64,000 nt of DNA, from NCBI RefSeq assembly GCF_900177515.1, contig NZ_FXAK01000007.1, forward strand, positions 2,216,501-2,280,500, written 5' to 3'. The notes beneath the pieces were generated by a model, which had not been told where the DNA came from, searched no databases, and saw nothing but the letters and a program-made list of their open reading frames with translations. Positions 42,340 to 50,503 of this stretch are shown in pieces (the first letter of the stretch is position 1; each line of letters opens with the position of its first letter). The position numbers and the translations under genes are program-made. The stretch is from Azospirillum oryzae (GTDB taxonomy: Bacteria > Pseudomonadota > Alphaproteobacteria > Azospirillales > Azospirillaceae).

Positions 42340-44034
42340 ATGGACGATTTCACCAACCTCAAGGTTTTGCCGCCTCGGTCCGTGCAGGAGGCCCTGGACC
42401 TCGGGCGCGTCTACCATGATCAACTCGTCGCTGCGATGCCCGGCCTGCTCGTCCACAGCAACGACACCATCCTGCATTGCAGCGCCACCCTCGCCCGCCT
42501 GCTTGGATACGAGTCGACCGAAAGCATCCAGGCACTGCCGGGCGCCATGACGCTGGTCCCCGAGGACGACCGGCACACGGAACAGGATGTCTACACGCGC
42601 TGCCTGAGGGGATTGATCCGCTCGCAGGTGCGCCGGATCAAGCGGCACCGAGCGGACGGCAGCGTCCAGTGGTTCGACCAGCTCATGGAGTCGGTCGACT
42701 GGGGCGGACAGCCGGCGGTGATGGAGATGCTGACCCTGATGCGCCCGCTGGCTGCCAATGCCGAGCTGCCGCATCAGGAACAGTTGCTGCAGGCGGCGAT
42801 CGACGCCATGCCGAACGGCGTTCTGATGCTGGATCGCGACCTGAATGTCGAAGGCGCCAACAGCGAATTCTATCGGCTGTGGGATTATCCCATCGGCATG
42901 TTCCCCCCCGGGACGGCCGTTGCCTTGATTCTGACCTACAACCACGCACGCGGCGATTACGGCGACGTTCCCTGTGAAGAGACCGTCGCGGAATTGTGCT
43001 CCCGTTACCTGGTCAAGGGTGTCTTCAACTCCGAACGCCGCGTACCGAACGGCCGCACCCTCGATATCCGCACCGCGCCACGTGCCGATGGCGGCTATGT
43101 CATCACCCACCATGACATTACCGACCGCAAACGCATCGAGGATGAGCTGCGCCAGGCCAAGGAACGTGCCGAAGCGATCCTGAAGGAACTGCGGGAAACC
43201 CAACGGCAACTGATCGTGCAGGAAAAGATGGCCGCCTTGGGCCAATTGACTGCCGGAATTGCCCATGAATTGAAGAACCCGCTGAACTTCGTCAACAATT
43301 TCGCCGAGCTTTCGGGCGAATTGCTGGACGAACTTCTGGAACTGCTGGAGCCGCTGAACGGCCATCTGGATGATGCCACGCGTATCGATGTCAACGATTT
43401 GGCCGGCAGCCTGCAAGGCAATTTGCGCAAGATTGCCGACCATGGCCGGCGCGCCGACGGCATCGTGAAGAGCATGCTGGCCCATTCGCGTGGCGGCGGT
43501 GGCGAGTGGCAGGCGACGGACCTGAATGCGCTGGTCGAAGAGGCGCTGACCCTGTCCTACCACGCCTTCCGCGCCCAGGACCGTGCCTTCAACGCCATAT
43601 TGACGAAGCATTTCGACCTTGTGGTCGGAGAGGTGAAGCTGGTGCCGCAGGACGTGTCGCGTGTCCTGGTCAACCTGTTCACCAACAGCTTCTACGCCAT
43701 CCGGAAACGCCAACTGATCTGCGGCGACCCGACCTTCGCGCCGCGGGTCGACGTTACAACCTCTGCAAGCGCCGCCGATGTGTCGATCCGCATCCGGGAC
43801 AATGGCATCGGCATGCCGCCGGCCGTCCTCGACAAGCTGTTCACGCCCTTCTTCACAACCAAGCCGACCGGGGAGGGGACCGGCTTAGGCCTTTCGCTGA
43901 GCTATGACATCGTGGTACATCAGCACAGGGGGCGATTCGACGTGTCCAGCGTCGAGAACGACCACGCCGAATTCACAATCACGCTGCCGCGTGCAGCGAC
44001 CGCGGTGTCGTTAGGGGAGCGCCGAAAGACATGA
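42340..44034 (+). CDS. PAS-domain histidine kinase (soluble)
   Basis: The 564-residue protein has two PAS-like domains (about residues 25-135, MPGLLVHSNDTILHCSATLARLLGYES, and about 150-265, IDAMPNGVLMLDRDLNVEGANSEF). A coiled coil (about 270-300) leads to an H-box MAALGQLTAGIAHELKNPLNFVNNF (about 301-325), and the ATPase domain has LVNLFTNSFYAI, IRDNGIGMPPAV and GEGTGLGLSLSYDIV. It is cytoplasmic, without membrane segments. Its stop overlaps the receiver gene start (ATGA at 44031-44034), so the two are very likely a cognate pair. Confidence 0.9.
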   Translation: MDDFTNLKVLPPRSVQEALDLGRVYHDQLVAAMPGLLVHSNDTILHCSATLARLLGYESTESIQALPGAMTLVPEDDRHTEQDVYTRCLRGLIRSQVRRIKRHRADGSVQWFDQLMESVDWGGQPAVMEMLTLMRPLAANAELPHQEQLLQAAIDAMPNGVLMLDRDLNVEGANSEFYRLWDYPIGMFPPGTAVALILTYNHARGDYGDVPCEETVAELCSRYLVKGVFNSERRVPNGRTLDIRTAPRADGGYVITHHDITDRKRIEDELRQAKERAEAILKELRETQRQLIVQEKMAALGQLTAGIAHELKNPLNFVNNFAELSGELLDELLELLEPLNGHLDDATRIDVNDLAGSLQGNLRKIADHGRRADGIVKSMLAHSRGGGGEWQATDLNALVEEALTLSYHAFRAQDRAFNAILTKHFDLVVGEVKLVPQDVSRVLVNLFTNSFYAIRKRQLICGDPTFAPRVDVTTSASAADVSIRIRDNGIGMPPAVLDKLFTPFFTTKPTGEGTGLGLSLSYDIVVHQHRGRFDVSSVENDHAEFTITLPRAATAVSLGERRKT

Positions 44035-44426
44035 CCCTGGGAATTCTTGTCGTCGACGACGAACCCGACATCGAGGATCTGTTCCGCCAGCGCTTTCGCG
44101 CCGAACTTCGCCGCGGTGAATTGGTCTTTCACTTCGCCGCTTCCGCCGAGGAAGCGCTGCAAAATCTGAACTCCGGGTTGCAACCGGAGGCAGTACTCGT
44201 CCTCAGCGACATCAACATGCCGGGCATGAGCGGGCTGGAGCTGCTGGAGCGCCTGCGGGTCGACTCGCCGGACGTGCCGGTCATCATGGTCACCGCCTAT
44301 GGCGACAACGAGAACCGCCGCCGGGCGCTCGACATCGGTGCCACCGACCTGGTGACCAAGCCGGTCGATTTCGTCGCGCTGAAAAAGCTGGTCCACAGCG
44401 TCATCGAGCAGAAGAGCGCCGCCTGA
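44031..44426 (+). CDS. Single-domain response regulator
   Basis: The 131-residue receiver has LGILVVDDEPDIEDLFRQRF, phospho-Asp in VLVLSDINMPGMSGLELLE (about residue 60), VIMVTAYGDNENRRRALD and a Lys in LVTKPVDFVAL. It has no output domain. It is coupled to the kinase at 42340 and is similar to the receiver at the N-terminus of the kinase at 40583, so the three genes probably form a phosphorelay. It ends 24 bases before the convergent end of the rhodanese-ThiF gene. Confidence 0.92.
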   Translation: MTLGILVVDDEPDIEDLFRQRFRAELRRGELVFHFAASAEEALQNLNSGLQPEAVLVLSDINMPGMSGLELLERLRVDSPDVPVIMVTAYGDNENRRRALDIGATDLVTKPVDFVALKKLVHSVIEQKSAA

Positions 44427-44449
44427 CCGGGCATTCCGGCTCAATCCCT

Positions 44450-45607
44450 TCATGCCCCGCATACCGCCGCGATGTCGGTCAGTTCCGATGACGCGCCGGC
44501 TGCGCAGGATGGGCAGTGCGGGTCGACCGGAACCGCGATCTCGCTGAACTCGCCCCGCAGGCCGTCATAGAGCAGCAGGCGGCCGGCCATCGGTTCTCCC
44601 AGCCCCAGCAGAAGCTTGATCGTCTCGGCCGCCATAATGGTGCCGATCACACCGGGCAGCACGCCCAGCACGCCGGCCTCGGCACAGGATGGGGCGTATT
44701 CGGCCGGCGGCGGTTCGGGGAACAGGCACCGGTAACAGGGGCGCACGCCCGGTGCGGCGCCGCCGAACACCGAGACCTGCCCTTCGAACCGGAAGATGGC
44801 GCCGTAGACGTTCGGCACGCCCAGCCGCAGGCAGGCATCGTTGACGAGATAGCGCGTCGGCAGATTGTCGGACCCGTCGACCACCACATCGTGGCCAGCG
44901 AGCAAATCCAGCACGTTGGCGGCTTCCAGCCGGGCTTCGTGGGCCACCACCTCGATGGTCGGGTTCAGGTCGAGCAGCGCGGTGCGACCGCTCTCCACCT
45001 TGCGCTGCCCCAGCCGGCTTTCGGCATGCAGAATCTGGCGTTGCAGATTGCTGCGCTCCACCCGGTCATCGTCGATCAGGGTCAGCCGACCGACGCCGGC
45101 CGCAGCCAGATACAGTGCGATCGGCGACCCCAGGCCGCCGGCGCCGATCAGGGCGACGCGGCTGCGCAGCAGCTTGTGCTGTCCGGCCTCGCCAACCTCG
45201 GGCATGGTCAGATGACGGCGGTAGCGCTCGCGCTGGGCGGCGTCGAGCCGCGGCGGCACCTCCACCGGGAGGCCTGCGGCCTTCCAGGCGGAGAAACCGC
45301 CGGCGACCGAACGCACATCGCCATACCCCAGCCGCAGCAGATCCTCGGCAGCGAAGAGCGACCGGGTGCCGCCGGCGCACATCAGCAGGATCGGGCGCAT
45401 AGGATCGGGCGCCGCCTCTTCGATGCGCAACTCCAGGAAACCGCGCGGCAGGCGCAGCGCCCCGGCCGGAGTGCCGGACGCCGTCTCCTCGTCCTCGCGA
45501 ACATCGACGAGCAGGGCGCCTCCCGTCTGCTGGGACAGCGCCTCGGCGGCGGCGATCTCCGGAATACGGGCGCGCAGGTCGGACAGGCGCCGGTCCTTCA
45601 GGCTCAT
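44450..45607 (-). CDS. Rhodanese-ThiF/MoeB-type sulfur-carrier adenylyltransferase
   Basis: The 385-residue protein has an N-terminal rhodanese domain (about residues 15-117, Cys77 in LLMCAGGTRS, able to carry a persulfide) and a C-terminal ThiF/MoeB E1-like domain (about 125-375). The latter has the nucleotide motif ALIGAGGLGSPIA (152-164), VERSNLQRQILH, VVVDGSDNLPTRYLVND, zinc cysteines CYRC (291-294) and CPSC near the C-terminus, and a further Cys in PSCAEAGVLG. It would adenylate the Gly-Gly end of the carrier encoded just upstream and convert it to a thiocarboxylate. In MoeZ/MOCS3 the rhodanese is C-terminal, so the order here is reversed. It is last in the YcaO-TfuA operon. A general MoeB role in molybdopterin synthesis is the main alternative. 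Confidence 0.88.
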   Translation of the reverse strand: MSLKDRRLSDLRARIPEIAAAEALSQQTGGALLVDVREDEETASGTPAGALRLPRGFLELRIEEAAPDPMRPILLMCAGGTRSLFAAEDLLRLGYGDVRSVAGGFSAWKAAGLPVEVPPRLDAAQRERYRRHLTMPEVGEAGQHKLLRSRVALIGAGGLGSPIALYLAAAGVGRLTLIDDDRVERSNLQRQILHAESRLGQRKVESGRTALLDLNPTIEVVAHEARLEAANVLDLLAGHDVVVDGSDNLPTRYLVNDACLRLGVPNVYGAIFRFEGQVSVFGGAAPGVRPCYRCLFPEPPPAEYAPSCAEAGVLGVLPGVIGTIMAAETIKLLLGLGEPMAGRLLLYDGLRGEFSEIAVPVDPHCPSCAAGASSELTDIAAVCGA

Positions 45608-45616
45608 GACTGCTCC

Positions 45617-45895
45617 TCAACCGCCCGCCAGGGCGACCATCAGCGTCAGGGTGGCGCCGGCCGGCAATGCGGCCTCCAACCCACCCAGGCGCCGCACGTC
45701 GTCACGACCGAGATAGACGTTCACGAACCGGCGCAACTCGCCCTCCGCGGTGAACAGCCGGTCGCGGAACGTCTCCTGCCCGGCGGTCAGCGCTGCCAGC
45801 GCCTCACGCACGGTGGCAGCCGGAACCGCCACCTGATCCTTCCCGCCGACGAAGCCACGCAGCGGGGTCGGTATGCGAATCGTCACCTCGGTCAC
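45617..45895 (-). CDS. ThiS/MoaD-like sulfur-carrier protein
   Basis: The 92-residue protein has the ubiquitin-like pattern of MoaD/ThiS: VTIRIPTPLRGFVGGKDQVAV, TVREALAALTAG, NVYLGRDDVRRLGGLEAALPAGATLTLMVALAGG. The C-terminal Gly-Gly is the site where a ThiF/MoeB enzyme attaches AMP and then sulfur. The start is the GTG at 45895-45893, which overlaps the TfuA stop (GTGA), so translation is coupled. The E1-type gene begins ten bases after its stop. The position between TfuA and E1 genes points to sulfur donation to the YcaO-TfuA reaction; a MoaD role cannot be excluded. Confidence 0.88.
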   Translation of the reverse strand: MTEVTIRIPTPLRGFVGGKDQVAVPAATVREALAALTAGQETFRDRLFTAEGELRRFVNVYLGRDDVRRLGGLEAALPAGATLTLMVALAGG

Positions 45896-47313
45896 GCCTG
45901 CATCTCCTTTTCGGGCAGGGCCTCCGCGGCCTTGCCAAGCGCCGCCTCCGCCTCGGCGGCCAGACGGCGGAACAGATCGCGCACCTGCTTGGCCCGCATC
46001 AGGTCGATGCGCAGGTCGAGCACGTCCTTGAAGCCGGCCTCGTTGGCCCAGACATCGGCCGGCGCATCCATGTGGCAATTGGTGTGGGCGAGATGGTCGG
46101 CAATCAGTTCGTCGATCGATTCGGTCGGTTGCTGGCTGCTGTCGCCGAAATGCAGCGCCATCACCTGTTCGATCAGCGCCGCCTCCTCCGCCGTCGCCTC
46201 GTACAGCCCGCGCAGGCGCAGTTCGTTCAACACCGGCTTGGTCGTGCGCGCCATCATGCGGCGGGGGATCAGCCAGCGGATCATCGCCCGCTCGACCGCC
46301 AGCTCATGCATCAGTTCGGCGAATTCGGCGTCGGTCAGGTCGTTGCGGCGGCACCAGTCGGCCAACGCTTCCGGGCTGCCGAGCTTCCGTGCGTTGCAAA
46401 AACGCCAGACCTCGGCATCGATCGCCGCCTGATCGACGGTCACGCCGACCACCTCCGCCAGCTGCATGATCAGCAGCCGCCCAAGCGCCGCCTTGTTGAT
46501 CTGGGCGAAGTCCGGACGGTGCAGCGCCGCATGGCTGGCAATTTCCGACAGCGGCACGCTGTAGCCGCCATGGGCGACGCGCCGGTCTCGCTCGTACAGC
46601 ACGCTGAACGCATGCGAGGCGTTGAAGGTGAAGGGGGCCGGGCGCGGCGGGGTGATCAGGCTGGCGAGATGGATCAACAGCGCCTCGGCGTCGCGGCGCT
46701 TCTGGTCGACCGCACCGTCCGCCAGGAAAGCCTCGATCCGCTGCGTCTCCGCGTCGGTCAGCCCGGCATCCGCCCAGATGCGGTCGCGCTTGCGGTCGGT
46801 GAAGTAGAGCCGCTTGGCCGCCGCGATCACCCGGTCGTGCAAGGCGGCGTCGACCACCCCCGCCGCCAGCGCGGCCGCCATGCTGGCGCGCAGATTCACC
46901 AGCGGCTCCGACAATGGGAAATAGCCGTCCTCCGGTCCGGCGTGGGCAAGCGCAACCTCGTCGTCGCCGGTCAGGCGGCCATCGATGAACTGCCGCGCCA
47001 CCTCGCCCACCGGCACCATGCCGAAGGGATGGCATTCCGCCGCCCGCAATGCCCCCATGCTGGAGGCGCCATAGACGGCGATTCCCTGATGCAGGGCGAA
47101 CAGGATCTCCTTGTGCCAGACCGACAGCGACTGGCCGAACACGCCGTCGATCAAGGCGATCACGTCCGGGCGATGAATGGTCATCGCGCTGAGGACATCC
47201 GCCTGCGCCGCCGGCGGCAGATAGATCGCGTCGGGCAGCAGCGCCCGGGCATCGTCCAACGGCATCGTCGGGCCGAGGAACACGCAGATCTTCATGCGCC
47301 CCATCCTGTTCAT
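45892..47313 (-). CDS. tfuA: TfuA-like protein (YcaO thioamidation partner)
   Basis: The 473-residue protein has the TfuA core in its first 200 residues: MKICVFLGPTMPLDDARALLPDA, ALIDGVFGQSLSVWHKEILFAL (about 53-74), AVYGASSMGALRAAECHPFGMVPVG (about 79-103). A long helical C-terminal region (about 200-473) follows and is larger than in minimal TfuA proteins. TfuA partners with YcaO to install backbone thioamides, as shown for methyl-CoM reductase and thioviridamide-type peptides, and may deliver or release sulfide. The ATG at 47313 overlaps the YcaO stop by four bases; the ATG at 47295 (MKICVFLGP) is the family-typical start. Confidence 0.92.
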   Translation of the reverse strand: MNRMGRMKICVFLGPTMPLDDARALLPDAIYLPPAAQADVLSAMTIHRPDVIALIDGVFGQSLSVWHKEILFALHQGIAVYGASSMGALRAAECHPFGMVPVGEVARQFIDGRLTGDDEVALAHAGPEDGYFPLSEPLVNLRASMAAALAAGVVDAALHDRVIAAAKRLYFTDRKRDRIWADAGLTDAETQRIEAFLADGAVDQKRRDAEALLIHLASLITPPRPAPFTFNASHAFSVLYERDRRVAHGGYSVPLSEIASHAALHRPDFAQINKAALGRLLIMQLAEVVGVTVDQAAIDAEVWRFCNARKLGSPEALADWCRRNDLTDAEFAELMHELAVERAMIRWLIPRRMMARTTKPVLNELRLRGLYEATAEEAALIEQVMALHFGDSSQQPTESIDELIADHLAHTNCHMDAPADVWANEAGFKDVLDLRIDLMRAKQVRDLFRRLAAEAEAALGKAAEALPEKEMQA

Positions 47314-48674
47314 GCGACCGCTCCCACCCGGCCGGCCTGCGCCTGCAATGCCTTGGCGAAGGCCAGGGGGCGTGGGCCCGGGGTATAGAAGTCGAAGAGA
47401 TAGCCTTCCAGGCCGGGCACCACCACCCGCACGACCGGAATGCCGATCTCCGGCTGGGTCAGATCGAAGACCAGGGCCTGATCGATGCCGGACCGGCGCA
47501 GGACGCCCAGCAGTATCGCGATATCGCCCTCGAAGGTCGGCGTCGAGAGGTTCGCATGGCGCCGGCCGTCAACAGTGCATGGAGCGCTTTCGAGCGCCGC
47601 GATCTCCGCCGTGCCGTCGGCGTTCTGGTTGCGGATCAGGTCGCGGCGGAAAAAGTCGTCCCGCGATCCCGCGATCAGCACCAGTCGCGACTGCACCGCC
47701 TCGGTCAGGGCCCGGCACATGGCGACCGCCGGCTCCAGATGGCTGCCGTAACCGCGATGCATGCCGGTCTTGCGGACGTCCCGGTCATACACCATCGCCA
47801 GATAACTCGGCACCCCCATGTCATTGGTGACATCGTAAAGCAACGGGCGGATCCCGGCTTCATCGAACCGGCGCAGCAGATCGAGTACGGAGGGCGCATC
47901 GATGGTCGACAGGTCCACCCGGGGCATCGGCATGCGCAGCACGTCGCTGGCATAGCGCCAGCACGCCACCGAGTCGCGCTCGATCACCTCGTAGAGGCCG
48001 GCGGCGATCGCCTCGAGGATGTGGTTGCCGCTGGCCAGTCCGTTGGTCCCCATCGCATAGAAGCTGCGCAGGCCCGGCCGGGCGACCGGGTTGCTGTAAA
48101 GACCGACGGAGGTCCACGGCGCGGCGACCGGGCGTCCGTTCATCAGATCCCAGCCCCAGGTCCAGAACTCCGGATTGTCGGGACGGAAAGCCCCGCCCTT
48201 GGTGCCGGGAATCCGGTCGAGCGGGATGCGCCCGTCGGCGGGCAGCTGGTTCCAGCTGACCTCAAGATAAGGAAGCTGCAGCGTTTCGGCGTGGTGGAAC
48301 TCGATCGCTTCCATCGCGGCCGACACGGTGGCGGCGGCAAGGCTGAACCCCTTGCCGGCACTGCCCGACAAGGTGGGGCTGTTGGGACGGTGGCCCAGCA
48401 CCGTGTGGATGCCCAGCCGGTCCAGCCCGGTGACATCGGCCAGCCGGGTGATTCCGCAGCGCGCGAAATGGGGAGAAATGCGGGCCAGCGTCTCTTCCGG
48501 CGTCGACGTGCGATGAGTGCCCAGGAAGAAGCGCTTGGCCGCATGGTGGACGGTATCGCCCAACCTTATGCCGAAAGGCGCCGTCCCATTCGGAACGGGA
48601 GAGACACCGAACTGCGGCACGGCCGAAGGCGGCGATGCCGGGCGGCTTTGATCGAACGAAGCGTTGACTGGCAT
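47310..48674 (-). CDS. ycaO: YcaO-domain protein (predicted thioamide-forming)
   Basis: The 454-residue protein carries the three ATP/Mg-binding stretches of YcaO enzymes: SLAAATVSAAMEAIEFHHAE (111-130), GNHILEAIAAGLYEVIERDS (216-235) and EPAVAMCRALTEAVQSR (314-330). The C-terminus reads VVRVVVPGLEGYLFDFYTPGPRPLAF, as in TfuA-associated YcaO proteins. YcaO enzymes phosphorylate a peptide amide oxygen; with TfuA and a sulfur source the product is a thioamide. The first 45 residues are extra and Pro-rich. It starts 143 bases after the large repeat protein gene, across a stem-loop. There is no dehydrogenase or cyclodehydratase partner, so azoline/azole formation looks unlikely. Confidence 0.93.
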   Translation of the reverse strand: MPVNASFDQSRPASPPSAVPQFGVSPVPNGTAPFGIRLGDTVHHAAKRFFLGTHRTSTPEETLARISPHFARCGITRLADVTGLDRLGIHTVLGHRPNSPTLSGSAGKGFSLAAATVSAAMEAIEFHHAETLQLPYLEVSWNQLPADGRIPLDRIPGTKGGAFRPDNPEFWTWGWDLMNGRPVAAPWTSVGLYSNPVARPGLRSFYAMGTNGLASGNHILEAIAAGLYEVIERDSVACWRYASDVLRMPMPRVDLSTIDAPSVLDLLRRFDEAGIRPLLYDVTNDMGVPSYLAMVYDRDVRKTGMHRGYGSHLEPAVAMCRALTEAVQSRLVLIAGSRDDFFRRDLIRNQNADGTAEIAALESAPCTVDGRRHANLSTPTFEGDIAILLGVLRRSGIDQALVFDLTQPEIGIPVVRVVVPGLEGYLFDFYTPGPRPLAFAKALQAQAGRVGAVA

Positions 48675-48779
48675 GGGTGCGGTCTTGGCCCTCGGCTGCG
48701 GCCGGTTCGGATAGAGACGTCAGCATTGATCGTCACGCCGCCGTCGGCAATAGCCAACTCTGCGGAACCAGCATGACGC

Positions 48780-48811
48780 GGGGGCCGGACGTCGCGAGAA
48801 CGCCGGCCCCC
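48780..48811 (-). other. Stem-loop between precursor gene 1 and ycaO
   Basis: GGGGGCCGG (48780-48788) and CCGGCCCCC (48803-48811) form a perfect 9-base GC stem with a 14-base loop. It lies seven bases after the stop of the repeat-protein gene and before ycaO. No T-tract follows, so it would protect the upstream mRNA or cause partial termination, letting the precursor exceed its enzymes. Confidence 0.65.
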
Positions 48812-48817
48812 ACGACA

Positions 48818-50197
48818 TCACGACTTGATCGGCGTGTCGTCGTCGGTCGCCGCCGGATTGGCCGTGCCGGCAGCGCTAGCCGCAGGCGACGGAGCACCGG
48901 CTGCAGCGAACCCGGCCGTGCCGGCAGCCCCCGCCGCGGCGAAGCCGGCCATACCGGCAGCACTGGCCGCAGGCGACGGAGCGCCAGCCGCAGCAAACCC
49001 GGCGGTGCCGGCAGCACCCGCCGCGGCGAAGCCAGCCATGCCGGCAGCACTGGCCGCAGGAGACGGAGCGCCAGCCGCAGCGAACCCGGCCGTACCGGCA
49101 GCACTGGCCGCAGGAGACGGAGCACCAGCCGCAGCGAACCCGGCCGTGCCGGCAGCGCTCGCCGCAGGCGACGGAGCGCCAGCCGCAGCGAACCCGGCCG
49201 TACCGGCAGCGCTGGCCGCAGGCGACGGGGCGCCAGCAGCGGCGAACCCAGCCGTACCGGCAGCGCTGGCCGCAGGAGACGGAGCACCGGCTGCAGCAAA
49301 CCCGGCCGTGCCAGCAGCACCCGCCGCGGCGAACCCAGCCGTGCCGGCAGCGCTGGCCGCAGGAGACGGAGCACCGGCTGCAGCAAACCCGGCCGTGCCA
49401 GCAGCACCCGCCGCGGCGAACCCAGCCGTGCCGGCAGCGCTGGCCGCAGGAGACGGAGCACCGGCTGCAGCAAACCCGGCCGTGCCAGCAGCACCCGCCG
49501 CGGCGAACCCAGCCGTGCCGGCAGCGCTGGCCGCAGGAGACGGAGCACCGGCTGCGGCAAACCCGGCCGTGCCAGCAGCACCCGCCGCGGCGAACCCAGC
49601 CGTACCGGCAGCGCTGGCCGCAGGCGACGGAGCGCCAGCCGCAGCAAACCCGGCGGTACCGGCAGCACCCGCCGCGGCGAAGCCAGCCGTACCGGCAGCG
49701 CCGGCCGCAGGAGACGGAGCGCCAGCCGCGGCGAACCCGGCCGTGCCGGCAGCACCGGCCGCAGCGAAGCCAGCCATACCGGCAGCACTGGCCGCAGGCG
49801 ACGGAGCCCCCGCCGCGGCAAAGCCAGCCGTACCGGCAGCGCCGGCCGCAGGAGACGGAGCGCCAGCGGCAGCAAACCCGGCGGTGCCGGCAGCACCTGC
49901 AGTGGCGTGCCCGGCCATGCCCGCGCCGGCAAAGGACGGAAGCGCAACGCCCGCCAGCGAAACAGCCGACGCTGCATTCGCAATCGATTCAGCGACGGTT
50001 GCGACACCCGTCTCGTCCGACAGATTGCCGAATGCCTCGGCCGCGGCAGAGCGCACATCCTCCGCCGTTACTCCGGCGAAACCGCCCTGCGCAAGAAGGG
50101 CGTGCTTGCCGGCAATATCCGACGTGTTCAACTGATCCCTAAATCCGCCATCGGTGGCGAGACGCTTTATAAGGTCAAGAGCCTGTTCGCTGGCCAT
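48818..50197 (-). CDS. Giant repeat protein with Nif11-like leader (putative RiPP precursor 1)
   Basis: The 459-residue protein starts with a helical leader, MASEQALDLIKRLATDGGFR ... VTAEDVRSAAAEAFG (residues 1-57), that resembles Nif11-type peptide leaders and is closely similar to the leader of the gene at 50504. After a variable stretch (58-101) come 22 tandem units (102-441): 14 of about AAGTAGFAAAGAPSPAAS (18 residues) and 8 of AAGTAGFAAAG (11 residues). The tail is AAGTANPAATDDDTPIKS. Three short units have Met in place of Thr. No Cys or Trp occurs in the repeats. AGGAGG sits ideally before the ATG. The context with ycaO and tfuA suggests a modified substrate with many core copies; a plain surface or structural protein is the alternative. 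Confidence 0.82.
   Translation of the reverse strand: MASEQALDLIKRLATDGGFRDQLNTSDIAGKHALLAQGGFAGVTAEDVRSAAAEAFGNLSDETGVATVAESIANAASAVSLAGVALPSFAGAGMAGHATAGAAGTAGFAAAGAPSPAAGAAGTAGFAAAGAPSPAASAAGMAGFAAAGAAGTAGFAAAGAPSPAAGAAGTAGFAAAGAAGTAGFAAAGAPSPAASAAGTAGFAAAGAAGTAGFAAAGAPSPAASAAGTAGFAAAGAAGTAGFAAAGAPSPAASAAGTAGFAAAGAAGTAGFAAAGAPSPAASAAGTAGFAAAGAAGTAGFAAAGAPSPAASAAGTAGFAAAGAPSPAASAAGTAGFAAAGAPSPAASAAGTAGFAAAGAPSPAASAAGTAGFAAAGAPSPAASAAGMAGFAAAGAAGTAGFAAAGAPSPAASAAGMAGFAAAGAAGTAGFAAAGAPSPAASAAGTANPAATDDDTPIKS
48875..49894. repeat. Tandem 54/33-base coding repeats of precursor 1
   Basis: Twenty-two in-frame units of two lengths (54 and 33 bases) run without interruption. Long and short units alternate over much of the array, while four or five long units in a row lie in its lower-coordinate half. 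The bases vary mainly at third codon positions, so the protein sequence is conserved better than the DNA. Confidence 0.9.
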
Positions 50198-50503
50198 TTG
50201 GCCCCTCCTGCAACGGGACTGCCAATATGATTGTTACTATCGTTGAGCAACGGCTAAACCAATAGCATAGGCAATCGGGCAAATTTCTACCAAAATCCTG
50301 CAGCTTCCGACAAATCGCGCACAAATTTAATATTGGGCGGCTGGTGCGGCATGTGACGGAAACTCCGCCAATCCGCGAAGAAAACACGACGCATCAATCG
50401 GATTGTGTTGAACAACAGCCGCACTACGCAAAGACGAAAGCGGCAGGCTGACTGGAGCAACTCGACATTGCTTCAGCCAGCCCATCCACTACCGCCCCTG
50501 GAT
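50198..50503 (-). promoter_or_regulatory. Spacer between the two precursor genes
   Basis: This 306-base spacer is richer in A and T than its neighbours, especially 50220-50340, and probably carries a promoter for precursor 1 on the minus strand. Several weak candidates exist; one reads TTGGTT-N17-TAGTAA, about 30 bases before the ribosome-binding site. A terminator-like stem-loop for precursor 2 lies at 50446-50482. I see no gene. Confidence 0.4.
50446..50482 (-). terminator. Stem-loop after precursor gene 2
   Basis: Read on the minus strand, GGCTGGCTG pairs with CAGTCAGCC (one G-T wobble), with an inner AGCAA / TTGCT stem. It starts about 20 bases after the precursor 2 stop and is followed by a moderately T-rich stretch (GCTTTCGTCTTT). 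Confidence 0.6.

Noticed and set aside
48825..50135. Long plus-strand open frames over the repeat gene (Ala/Pro-rich 436 residues and Arg/Ser-rich 517 residues)
   Set aside because: Tandem repeats in multiples of three keep several frames open at once. Only the minus frame has a good ribosome-binding site and a leader that matches the second precursor.
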